Shown here: piece by piece, positions 1-6,068 of the stretch
How the letters are laid out: every line of letters begins with the position of its first letter
Numbering within the stretch: the first letter of the stretch is position 1
DNA from: XYA12-FULL-58-9 sp001798605
GTDB lineage: Bacteria; Myxococcota; XYA12-FULL-58-9
DNA: 12,296 bases
NCBI GenBank assembly: GCA_036736205.1
Contig: DAINMX010000207.1
Location: 1 to 12,296, forward strand
Direction: 5' to 3'
Notes under the pieces: generated by a model
Seen by the model: only the letters and a program-made list of their open reading frames with translations
Database searches by the model: none
Told to the model about the DNA's origin: nothing
Program-made: the position numbers and the translations under genes

Positions 1-729
1 TACGAACGCTTCAACCTCGATCTCTCCATCGTCTTCGACAAAGATGGTGCAGAACGACGCGAGACGGTGTCGAACATCAGCCGGGGGGGTTTCTTCGTCG
101 GATGTGACGCGCCACTGCCACTGGGACACGAGGCCAATTTTGTCCTGTCCTCTGGAGGGGACACGAAAGGCGTCACCTTCAGGGGCCGGGTGGTTCACTG
201 CGCCAACGGTGGTGAGCTAGCCGACCCGCGGGCGCAATCGGGTATGGGGGTCGAGCTTCTCGATGATCCCAACGAAATAGAGAAGAAGCTGCAGAAGCTC
301 ATGCATGCGGAGCCGTCCAAAGTATTCCGCCGTGCTTTCGTTCTCGATGATGACGATTTCTTCCGTACAGTGTTGCAGGGAGTATTGCAGCGCAACGGCT
401 ATGATGTCATTCAGGCGTCTACGGCGGAGCAGGCTTTTGCCAAACTTTTGGACGAGCTGTTGCGTTTTGACGTGCTCTTGATCGACCTCTACCTGCCGGG
501 AATGAGCTCGCGGGCGCTCATCGATTGGGTCCGCCGCGCTGACGGTTACTCGGATATAGCCATTGCGGTGATCACGTCGGCCGATCTCAAACCGGAGCAA
601 GAGAAGAAGCTCTTGGAAACGGGTGTCGATCGGGTCATTCACAAGACAGCTGCAGAGGCCGATCTCCTCGCGGCAATTGATGACGTCATCGTGGCCCGCG
701 AAAAGAGCAATCCGCAGCTAGAATCCTAG
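1..729 (+). CDS. PilZ domain-response regulator receiver fusion protein (5' partial)
   Basis: The frame is open from the first base, so the start lies outside the window; 242 residues are visible. Residues 1 to about 95 read as a PilZ domain: YERF at the start (its Arg could be the second Arg of the RxxxR c-di-GMP motif) and NISRGG near residue 25, matching the D/NxSxxG motif. Residues about 110-232 form a complete CheY-like receiver: acidic pocket LDDDDF, phospho-acceptor Asp162 in LLIDLYLPGM, Thr192 in ITSAD and conserved Lys215 in IHKT. There is no DNA-binding or enzymatic output domain, so it probably acts through protein contacts as a c-di-GMP and phosphorelay adaptor in the cytoplasm. 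Such PilZ proteins are common in myxobacteria. The first Arg of RxxxR cannot be checked because the gene is cut, so c-di-GMP binding is unproven. Nothing ties it functionally to the operon downstream. Confidence 0.85.
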   Translation, partial: YERFNLDLSIVFDKDGAERRETVSNISRGGFFVGCDAPLPLGHEANFVLSSGGDTKGVTFRGRVVHCANGGELADPRAQSGMGVELLDDPNEIEKKLQKLMHAEPSKVFRRAFVLDDDDFFRTVLQGVLQRNGYDVIQASTAEQAFAKLLDELLRFDVLLIDLYLPGMSSRALIDWVRRADGYSDIAIAVITSADLKPEQEKKLLETGVDRVIHKTAAEADLLAAIDDVIVAREKSNPQLES

Positions 730-736
730 AATCCTA
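721..736. repeat. Tandem duplication of GAATCCTA at a stop codon
   Basis: The 8-mer GAATCCTA occurs twice head to tail. The TAG stop of the PilZ-receiver gene is formed across the junction of the two copies. It looks like a small slippage duplication; no function is suggested. Confidence 0.6.
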
Positions 737-785
737 GTGTTCATGCGAAAAATGTGTCCACGGCCGTTCTCGCCATTTCATGTCG

Positions 786-814
786 GGGCGGGGCTTGTCC
801 CCGCCCGCGGGCGG
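786..814. promoter_or_regulatory. GC-rich hairpin and overlapping 14-bp palindrome
   Basis: GGGCGGGG (786-793) pairs perfectly with CCCCGCCC (799-806) across a 5-base loop. The right arm overlaps a perfect palindrome, CCGCCCGCGGGCGG (801-814), which could fold alternatively. No T-tract follows, so this is not a standard intrinsic terminator. It lies between the PilZ-receiver gene and the carboxylase/BMC operon. It could be a rho-type termination or stability element, a dyad operator, or simply GC-rich spacer. Confidence 0.4.
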
Positions 815-839
815 CCTTGTCCCAGGGGCGTGTTCGAGG

Positions 840-868
840 TAGACCGCGTGACTCGATATTTTCATAAT
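840..868 (+). promoter_or_regulatory. Candidate sigma70-type promoter for the carboxylase/BMC operon
   Basis: TAGACC (840-845; 4 of 6 to TTGACA) and CATAAT (863-868; 5 of 6 to TATAAT) are separated by 17 bases in the only sizeable spacer upstream of the seven-gene operon. Transcription would begin near 875, giving a leader of about 20 bases. The match is moderate and the sigma-factor preferences of this organism are unknown. Confidence 0.35.
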
Positions 869-894
869 CGCAACACGGATCGACGACGGTTCAC

Positions 895-2274
895 ATGTTC
901 AAACGCATTTTGATTGCCAATCGTGGAGAGATTGCCATCCGGGTGATTCGCGCCTGTCGGGAGATGGGGATCGAGTCGGTTGCCATCTATTCCGAGGCCG
1001 ACCTCGAATCCTCTCACGTGAGCGCGGCCGATGTCGCCGTTTGCGTCGGTGGTGCCAAGAGCGAGGAGAGTTATCGCAACATCCCTGCGATTCTCCAAGC
1101 GGCGGAGCAGACCGAGGCCAAGGCGATTCATCCCGGTTACGGATTTCTCGCCGAGAACGCCCTGTTTGCTGAGCTTTGCAACCAGCTCAAGTTCACCTTC
1201 ATCGGTCCGAGTCCGCGGGTGATGCAATTGATGGGGGACAAGGCCACTGCCCGGCGCACCATGCAGGCAATTGGTGTGCCGGTGGTCCCAGGCTCCGAGG
1301 GCCTCATCGAGAATGTCGAGCATGGTTTGAGGCTTGCCAAGGATATTGGCTATCCGGTTCTTCTCAAGGCCACAGCCGGTGGCGGCGGCAAGGGCATGCG
1401 GATTTGCCGTGAGGAATCGACCTTTGCCCAGAGTTTCGAGCAGGCCTCCATGGAGGCTGAGAAGGCGTTTGGTAACGGCGGCATGTACCTCGAGAAACTC
1501 ATCGAGCGCGGCCGCCATATCGAGTTTCAATTTATGGCTGATGCCTTCGGCAACGCGATTCATCTCGGTGAGCGCGAGTGCTCGGTGCAGCGCAACCATC
1601 AGAAACTCATCGAGGAGTCGCCTTCGCCGGTTATCGATACGGCCCTGCGCAAGGAGATGGGCGCAAGAGTTGCCGATGCCGTCCGGACTATCGGTTATGT
1701 CGGTGCCGGCACGATGGAATTCCTCCGAGGGGAGGACGGCAGCCTTTACTTCATGGAGGTGAACACCCGACTTCAGGTCGAGCATCCAGTCACGGAGATG
1801 GTGACTGGCCTCGATTTGGTACAGGAGCAGATCCGCGTGGCTGCCAATCACAAGCTGTCAGTTGCCCAAGAGGATGTGCAGCTCGCGGGCCATGCCATCG
1901 AATGTCGGGTCAACGCCGAGGACCCCTTTGATGGCTTCAAACCATCGCCAGGATTGGTCGAGAGGTTTGAGCCTCCTACCACAACGGATGAGAACGTCCG
2001 CATTCGGGTTGATACCTACGTGTCGGGCGGCACTCGCATTCCCGTGTACTACGACTCCATGATTTGCAAGCTCATCGTCGCCGCCGGTGATCGCGAAGCG
2101 GCCCGCAAAGGTATGCTCGGTGCCCTCCGCCATTTTCGCGTCGATGGCATCAAGACGACCATTCCCCTGCATACAAGGATTCTCGAGAGCCAGGCCTTTG
2201 CCAAGGGTGACTACAACACCGACTTGGTGGCGACTTTGCTCTCGTCGGGCGTATCGGAGGTGCAGCATGGCTAA
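895..2274 (+). CDS. accC: Biotin carboxylase subunit of an acyl-CoA carboxylase
   Basis: 459-residue protein that uses ATP and bicarbonate to carboxylate the biotin on the carrier protein. It is the usual length for a stand-alone biotin carboxylase (about 450) and has no fused biotinyl domain. Visible features: N-terminal ILIANRGEIA, ATP-grasp glycine loop GGGGKGM (162-168), Lys237 in NHQKLIEE, metal-binding Glu275 and Glu288, catalytic Arg292 in NTRLQVEHPVTE and Arg338 in ECRVNAEDP. These coincide, within one residue, with the E. coli AccC catalytic set. The ATG start is preceded by only a weak ribosome site, but the family N-terminus begins exactly here. It is the first gene of the carboxylase/shell operon, and its last 8 bases overlap the carboxyltransferase gene, implying translational coupling. 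The substrate is set by the carboxyltransferase, so the symbol is family-level only. Confidence 0.93.
   Translation: MFKRILIANRGEIAIRVIRACREMGIESVAIYSEADLESSHVSAADVAVCVGGAKSEESYRNIPAILQAAEQTEAKAIHPGYGFLAENALFAELCNQLKFTFIGPSPRVMQLMGDKATARRTMQAIGVPVVPGSEGLIENVEHGLRLAKDIGYPVLLKATAGGGGKGMRICREESTFAQSFEQASMEAEKAFGNGGMYLEKLIERGRHIEFQFMADAFGNAIHLGERECSVQRNHQKLIEESPSPVIDTALRKEMGARVADAVRTIGYVGAGTMEFLRGEDGSLYFMEVNTRLQVEHPVTEMVTGLDLVQEQIRVAANHKLSVAQEDVQLAGHAIECRVNAEDPFDGFKPSPGLVERFEPPTTTDENVRIRVDTYVSGGTRIPVYYDSMICKLIVAAGDREAARKGMLGALRHFRVDGIKTTIPLHTRILESQAFAKGDYNTDLVATLLSSGVSEVQHG
2256..2260 (+). promoter_or_regulatory. Ribosome binding site that fixes the carboxyltransferase start
   Basis: GGAGG lies 6 bases before the ATG at 2267, inside the end of the biotin carboxylase gene. 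The frame is open further upstream (to an ATG at 2087), but that part is the overlapping biotin carboxylase read out of frame and has no comparable site. Confidence 0.8.
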
Positions 2275-4006
2275 GGTAATTCTGCGACCGATCGGTTCGA
2301 GCATCGAGATGGCAACAGCTGCGCCGGATTTGGCCAAAAATCGCGAACGGATGGAAGTGCTCAATCGAAGGCTCGCCGAGCGGCGTGAGGAGGTCCGCGC
2401 CGGATGGGGGGCGCAGTATGAGCAACGTGTGCACGAGAAGGGCAAATTAACCACCTGGGAGCGCATCGATGCGCTCAAGGACCCGGGAAGTGAGGTCTAT
2501 CCCGTCGGCACCTTTGTTAACTATGGCCTCAGGTTTGGCGATGAGCCCGGTCGCACATCTCCGGGGGCAGGAGTGGTGACGGCCTTTGTCAAGGTCGAGA
2601 ACCGCTGGACCGTGGTCATCGCCAATGACAACACTGTTGCTTCCGGTTCATGGTGGCCGTTGACCCCTGAGAAGATCGAACGCGCCCAGGAGATGGCACT
2701 CAAGCTGCGCATTCCGGTCATTTATCTCGTCGATTGTTCTGGCCTGTTCTTGCCGGAGCAGGGCCGCACGTTCCCCGGCAAGATTGGCGCAGGCCACATC
2801 TTCAAGATGAACTCATTGCTGTCCGCGAACCACGTGCCGCAGATTGCTGGTGTGTTTGGTGACTGCATTGCCGGTGGCGGTTACATGCCGATCATCTCCG
2901 ACAAGGTCTACATGACCGAGCAGGCCTACATGGTCATCGCCGGTGCGGCTCTGATCAAGGGCGCCAAGTCGCAGAAGATCACGTCACTGTCTATCGGCGG
3001 TCCCGATATCCACGTGCACGTCTCCAACTGTGCTGATGAGCGAGTGCCTGATGACCAGACCTTGCTCTACAAGATTCGCCAAGAGCTGGCGAGCCTACCG
3101 TCGTCGGCGGTGGGGTATTACCGCTACGGCGCGCAATCGTCTGAACCGCGTTTCGCAACTGATGAGAATGTCGGTCTGTTGCCGGTAGACCACCGTGTCG
3201 TCTACGACGTTCGCGAGGTGATAGCCCGGTTGACCGACGGCTCGCTGTTTGGCGAGATCATGGGGCACACCGGTGCCGAGATGGTGACCGGCATTGCCCG
3301 TATCGCCGGCCTTTACGTAGGCATCATCGCCAACAACCAAAAGCTCAATCCCCATCCCCGGCTCAAGGGGCAGAGCCGTCCCGGAGGCATTCTCTATCGA
3401 GAGGGCATCGCCAAAATTTCGGCGTTCTCTCGCGCTTGCAACGACGACGGCATCCCGATCATCTGGCTGCAGGACATCTCTGGTTTTGATATCGGTGTTG
3501 AGGCGGAAAAAGAGGGACTCCTCGGGTTTGGATCGAGTCTGATTTACACCAACTCGACCAACACCGTGCCTATGTTTACCGTGTTGTTGCGCAAGGCCTC
3601 GGGTGCCGGTTATTACGCGATGACCGGCATGCCCTACGACCCCGTCATCCAGATTTCCACGCCGGTGACGCGCCTAGCGGTGATGGAAGGTCGCACCCTG
3701 GCGATTGGTGCTTTCAATACGAAGCTCGATGACAGCTTCAATATCACCAGTGACGACCCGACGGAGCGATCTCGCATCGAGGAAGGTATGGCCGCGGTGG
3801 AAGGCCGCATCACCCAGGACATGGATCCCTATCGTGCTGCCAGACAGATGGATACCGATGAAATCGTCGGCATGCACGAGTTGCGCAACTATCTCAAGGT
3901 CGTCGTTGAGATGGCCTATCAGAGCACCGGCTATCGTCGGGTGAAAAACCCTCGTATCTGGTCTGTCCACGATCTTGAAGTGTTGACAGAGCAAATACCT
4001 GTGTGA
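2267..4006 (+). CDS. Acyl-CoA carboxylase carboxyltransferase subunit, MCC-beta/GcdA-like
   Basis: 579-residue carboxyltransferase with both halves of the crotonase-fold CT domain on one chain. It moves CO2 between carboxybiotin and an acyl-CoA. The first half has IANDNTVASGSWWP, IYLVDCSG and the oxyanion glycines AGGGYMP (GGG 203-205). The second half has PGGILYREG, WLQDISGFDIG and the glycine-rich SGAGYY (445-450). These motifs resemble methylcrotonyl-CoA carboxylase beta and glutaconyl-CoA decarboxylase alpha more than plain AccA/AccD, which would be two proteins. It starts with an extra segment of about 18 residues before the usual N-terminal helix. The start is set by GGAGG and it overlaps the biotin carboxylase gene by 8 bases; the carrier gene follows 7 bases after the stop. 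The exact acyl-CoA cannot be read from sequence: propionyl-, crotonyl- or methylcrotonyl-type substrates are possible. No membrane beta subunit of a sodium-pumping decarboxylase is seen here. Confidence 0.9.
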   Translation: MAKVILRPIGSSIEMATAAPDLAKNRERMEVLNRRLAERREEVRAGWGAQYEQRVHEKGKLTTWERIDALKDPGSEVYPVGTFVNYGLRFGDEPGRTSPGAGVVTAFVKVENRWTVVIANDNTVASGSWWPLTPEKIERAQEMALKLRIPVIYLVDCSGLFLPEQGRTFPGKIGAGHIFKMNSLLSANHVPQIAGVFGDCIAGGGYMPIISDKVYMTEQAYMVIAGAALIKGAKSQKITSLSIGGPDIHVHVSNCADERVPDDQTLLYKIRQELASLPSSAVGYYRYGAQSSEPRFATDENVGLLPVDHRVVYDVREVIARLTDGSLFGEIMGHTGAEMVTGIARIAGLYVGIIANNQKLNPHPRLKGQSRPGGILYREGIAKISAFSRACNDDGIPIIWLQDISGFDIGVEAEKEGLLGFGSSLIYTNSTNTVPMFTVLLRKASGAGYYAMTGMPYDPVIQISTPVTRLAVMEGRTLAIGAFNTKLDDSFNITSDDPTERSRIEEGMAAVEGRITQDMDPYRAARQMDTDEIVGMHELRNYLKVVVEMAYQSTGYRRVKNPRIWSVHDLEVLTEQIPV

Positions 4007-4013
4007 GGAGAAT

Positions 4014-4610
4014 ATGGCGACTCAACCACTCATCGCCCGCGTGAAAAAAGACGAGTCAACCGACAGCGTCAGCATCCTTTCACCGGCGGTTGGCGTCATC
4101 GACGCCGTTCCAGCAGCGGGCGTTTTCATCAGTCCGTTGCAGCCGTTTCTCAATATTAGAATTCTCGGTCGCAAACACGCGGTGCAGTTGCCCCATGGCG
4201 TGCAGGGGTTTGTCGCCGAGCGCTGGGTCGAAGACACTCACATGCCGGTTGATTACGGCAAACCATTGATGCGTCTGAGCTCAGCAAAAGCTCATGGCAA
4301 CGAAGCGCGCACTGAAGAGGTGACGGGCGGAACCGGTGCGGACGGCGAACCGGGGATGTTGCAGGTGCGGGCACCCTCCCAGGGTGTTTTTTACCGGCGC
4401 GCCGGTCCAGACAGTCCCGCCTACGTGGAAGAGGGGAGCGAGGTGAAAACCGGCGCAGTCCTCGGGCTCGTCGAGGTGATGAAATGCTTCAACCAGATCA
4501 CCTATGGTGGTCCTGGTCTGCCCGAACGCGGTACGGTCGCGAAGATCCTCGTCGAAGACTCTCAGGAGGTCGAGCACGACCAAGTCATGTTCTTGATCCG
4601 CGCTATCTGA
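4014..4610 (+). CDS. Biotin carboxyl carrier protein with extra N-terminal barrel-like domain
   Basis: 198-residue carrier. The C-terminal part (about 115-198) is a biotinyl domain: RAPSQGVFYR, a long acidic turn, then EVMKCF with the biotinylated lysine at position 157 and a closing GTVAKILVEDSQEV strand pattern. The N-terminal part (about 18-90) has the outline of a second barrel-sandwich domain: ILSPAVGVID, LPHGVQGFV, and PVDYGKPLMRL at its end. By my alignment Gly stands where the modified lysine would be, with a lysine two residues later (LGRKHAV), so it is probably unmodified. A Gly/Glu-rich linker joins the two halves. Typical AccB is about 150 residues with a Pro/Ala-rich N-terminus, so this architecture is unusual. 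It is third in the operon, with GAGGAG 3 bases before the ATG. It would need a biotin ligase encoded elsewhere. Confidence 0.88.
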   Translation: MATQPLIARVKKDESTDSVSILSPAVGVIDAVPAAGVFISPLQPFLNIRILGRKHAVQLPHGVQGFVAERWVEDTHMPVDYGKPLMRLSSAKAHGNEARTEEVTGGTGADGEPGMLQVRAPSQGVFYRRAGPDSPAYVEEGSEVKTGAVLGLVEVMKCFNQITYGGPGLPERGTVAKILVEDSQEVEHDQVMFLIRAI

Positions 4611-4631
4611 GCATGCCGTGCGGGATATCGG

Positions 4632-4660
4632 TTGTTTGCCCGTCCGAGATGCGGTATAGG
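4632..4660 (+). promoter_or_regulatory. Weak candidate internal promoter before the shell genes
   Basis: TTGTTT (4632-4637) and TATAGG (4655-4660) are separated by 17 bases in the 109-base gap between the carboxylase genes and the first shell gene. Only 3 and 4 of 6 positions match the sigma70 consensus, but the position is where separate expression of shell genes would be expected. Confidence 0.2.
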
Positions 4661-4673
4661 CGGCGGTGCTTGT

Positions 4674-4693
4674 GATGCTCCGTTAGGGGCATT
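4674..4693 (+). promoter_or_regulatory. RNA hairpin in the leader of the first shell gene
   Basis: GATGCTCC and GGGGCATT pair over 8 positions (two G-U) around a GTTA loop, ending 26 bases before the BMC-T start codon. There is no T-tract, so it is not an intrinsic terminator. It could mark an mRNA processing or stability point between enzyme and shell cistrons. Confidence 0.35.
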
Positions 4694-4719
4694 GGGATGT
4701 TGCAAGAAGGGTAAAACGA

Positions 4720-5346
4720 ATGGGTATTTCTCTACGAACCTACGTTTTCATCGATTCGCTGCAGCCGCAGTTGTGCGGGCAGATTTGCTCGACCAGTCGT
4801 GGTTTCTGGCCGGTGCCACACGAAGCGGTGTTGTTCATCGAGTGTGCGCCGGGCATGGAGATCCATCCCATGATGGATCGGGCACTCAAGGCCACCAACG
4901 TCCATCCGGCGACCCTGGTTGTCGAGCGCGCGTATGGTATGGTCATGTTGCATGCCGACGACAAAGGCGAGGTCCATTCGGCGGGTAAAGCGATTCTCGA
5001 TGGCCTTGGTGTTGTGGAAGAAGAGCGCATCAAGCCCAAGGTGGCAACCAATCAGATTATTCGGTCAATTGAGCCAGACCACGCCCAGTGTATCAACCGC
5101 ATCCGCTTTGGTTCGATGGTCGAGCCGGGTGAATCGCTGCTCATCCTTGAGACCGTGCCAGCGGGTTATGTTGCCTTTGCGGCCAACGAAGCCGAGAAGG
5201 CGGCCAATGTGAAGCTGGTGGAGTGTCGCCCATTTGGCGCGTTTGGTCGCTTGTATATGTCTGGTCCTGAGGCTGAGGTTGACTCAGCGGCGGAGGCGGC
5301 GGGTGTAGCAATCGCCGGTCTCGAGGGTGTCGAGGAAACTAAGTAA
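4720..5346 (+). CDS. Tandem-domain BMC shell protein, CcmP-type (BMC-T)
   Basis: 208-residue shell protein with two BMC domains (about 1-100 and 105-205), which would form a pseudohexameric trimer tile. The pattern GISLRTYVFIDSLQPQ, ECAPGMEIHPMMDRALKA and ANEAEKAANVKLVE follows cyanobacterial CcmP and related Haliangium shell proteins as I recall them. In that permuted-domain subclass two trimers can stack face to face around a chamber. Glu69-Arg70 in VERAYG falls at the same numbering as the CcmP pore-gating pair, predicting a large gated central pore. This could pass cofactors or CoA esters; that is inference from the family. It is not PduT-like, since no Fe-S site is evident. The ribosome site GAAGGG lies 8 bases before the ATG. 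It is the first shell gene after the carboxylase genes. Confidence 0.92.
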   Translation: MGISLRTYVFIDSLQPQLCGQICSTSRGFWPVPHEAVLFIECAPGMEIHPMMDRALKATNVHPATLVVERAYGMVMLHADDKGEVHSAGKAILDGLGVVEEERIKPKVATNQIIRSIEPDHAQCINRIRFGSMVEPGESLLILETVPAGYVAFAANEAEKAANVKLVECRPFGAFGRLYMSGPEAEVDSAAEAAGVAIAGLEGVEETK

Positions 5347-5372
5347 ACACCAAGCAGAAAACAAAGAGAGAG

Positions 5373-5396
5373 ACCGCCGGCACATTCCGGGGGTTT
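5373..5396 (+). promoter_or_regulatory. Hairpin with short T run before the BMC-H gene
   Basis: ACCGCCGG (5373-5380) pairs with CCGGGGGT (5387-5394) with one internal mismatch around a CACATT loop, and ends in TTT (5394-5396). It sits in the 70-base gap between BMC-T and BMC-H. It could be a leaky attenuator, or a stabilising 5' structure on a processed transcript that begins at the most abundant shell gene. Confidence 0.4.
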
Positions 5397-5416
5397 AGCA
5401 TCTAAAAGAGGCAAAC

Positions 5417-5707
5417 ATGGCAGAAGCACTTGGGATGATTGAGACGCGTGGATTCGTCGGTATGGTGGAAGCCGCCGACGCCATGGTGAAGGCGGCGCGG
5501 GTCGAGCTGGTCGGTTACGAGAAGATCGGCGGCGGCTATGTGACGGCCATCGTTCGTGGCGACGTTGCGGCGGTCAAAGCTGCAACGGACGCAGGAGCAC
5601 GCGCGGCGGAGCGTGTCGGTGAGCTCATGAGCGTTCATGTCATCCCGCGTCCCCACGTGGGTGTTGACGAAGTTCTGCCGCTCGGACGGCAGGGCTCGGC
5701 GGAGTAA
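5417..5707 (+). CDS. BMC-H hexameric microcompartment shell protein
   Basis: 96-residue single BMC-domain (Pfam BMC type) protein of the PduA/EutM/CcmK kind, which tiles as hexamers to form shell facets. Diagnostic stretches are ALGMIETRGFVGMVEAADAM at the N-terminus, the pore loop KIGGG (36-40; PduA has KIGSG), YVTAIVRGDVAAVKAAT and the C-terminal VHVIPRPH. Length is standard. A tri-glycine pore loop suggests a small, fairly polar pore for the aldehyde substrate and other small metabolites; this is inference. AGAGG lies 5 bases before the ATG, a good ribosome site consistent with high expression. The BMC-P gene follows within 3 bases. This is the only BMC-H gene in the window, so shell facets would be built from it together with the CcmP-type trimer, unless other shell genes are elsewhere in the genome. 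Confidence 0.96.
   Translation: MAEALGMIETRGFVGMVEAADAMVKAARVELVGYEKIGGGYVTAIVRGDVAAVKAATDAGARAAERVGELMSVHVIPRPHVGVDEVLPLGRQGSAE
5701..5704 (+). promoter_or_regulatory. Ribosome binding site for the TTG start of BMC-P
   Basis: GGAG within the last codons of BMC-H lies 6 bases before TTG at 5711. No ATG or GTG start fits the family N-terminus, so this site supports initiation at TTG. Confidence 0.6.
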
Positions 5708-5710
5708 CAG

Positions 5711-6007
5711 TTGCTCCTCGCACGCGTCATTGGCTCGGTCGTCGCGACTCGCAAAGAGGCTGAACTCGAAGGGATCACGTTCTTGCTGGTCGAGAACACT
5801 GAGCCCGACGGCAAGCTCAAGGGGAGTCATGTTGTTGCCGCAGATGCTGTGGGTGCTGGGGTGGGCGATCTCGTCCTCTACGCAACCGGTAGCTCTGCGC
5901 GCCAAACAGCTGTTACCCGCGATCGACCGTGTGACGCGACGATCATGGCCATCGTCGACTTGGTGGAGGAAAAAGGTGATTTCCTCTATCGAAAAGACGA
6001 CGAGTAG
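5711..6007 (+). CDS. BMC-P pentameric vertex protein (EutN/CcmL family), TTG start
   Basis: 98-residue EutN/CcmL-family protein that forms pentamers capping the vertices of the polyhedral shell. The family pattern is clear: LLARVIGSVVATRKEAELEG at the start, VAADAVGAGVGDLVLYATGSSAR in the middle, CDATIMAIVDLVE near the end. Family proteins begin exactly at this position (MxLxxVxGxVV), which requires TTG as the start codon. The start is 3 bases after the BMC-H stop and is served by GGAG inside BMC-H. A TTG start lowers initiation, which fits the low demand for vertex pentamers compared with facet hexamers. It is the only vertex protein gene in the window. Confidence 0.95.
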   Translation: MLLARVIGSVVATRKEAELEGITFLLVENTEPDGKLKGSHVVAADAVGAGVGDLVLYATGSSARQTAVTRDRPCDATIMAIVDLVEEKGDFLYRKDDE

Positions 6008-6059
6008 CCAGCAATCGTCGCTGGAAATAGCGGCGCCTTCGTGGCGTACGCGCTGACAC

Positions 6060-6063
6060 GGAG
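6060..6063 (+). promoter_or_regulatory. Ribosome binding site deciding the aldehyde dehydrogenase start
   Basis: GGAG (6060-6063) is 5 bases before GTG at 6069. An alternative in-frame GTG at 6063 overlaps this GGAG itself, so 6069 is preferred. Confidence 0.6.
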
Positions 6064-6068
6064 TGGTC

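Noticed and set aside
786..806. Rho-independent terminator of the PilZ-receiver gene
   Set aside because: The stem is strong, but no T-tract follows and the downstream bases are GC-rich, so a canonical terminator cannot be supported.
862..1851. Long open frame of 329 codons on the minus strand across the biotin carboxylase gene
   Set aside because: It lies wholly antisense to a gene with a full set of catalytic residues and its translation shows no recognisable domain; it reflects GC-rich codon bias.
2087..2266. Possible 60-residue N-terminal extension of the carboxyltransferase
   Set aside because: It is the biotin carboxylase gene read in another frame; a strong GGAGG 6 bases before ATG 2267 and the family N-terminus support the shorter start.
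2267..4610. Sodium-pumping glutaconyl-CoA or methylmalonyl-CoA decarboxylase complex
   Set aside because: No membrane beta subunit or small delta subunit is present, and a dedicated biotin carboxylase precedes the carboxyltransferase, which indicates a carboxylase.
4720..6007. Carboxysome interpretation, because BMC-T is CcmP-like and BMC-P is CcmL-like
   Set aside because: No RuBisCO, carbonic anhydrase, CcmM or CsoS proteins, and the cargo is a PduP-like dehydrogenase; these shell subfamilies also occur in metabolosomes.
6008..6024. Hairpin CCAGC/GCTGG after the BMC-P stop
   Set aside because: Only a 5-bp stem with a 7-base loop and no T-tract; likely chance in GC-rich spacer.
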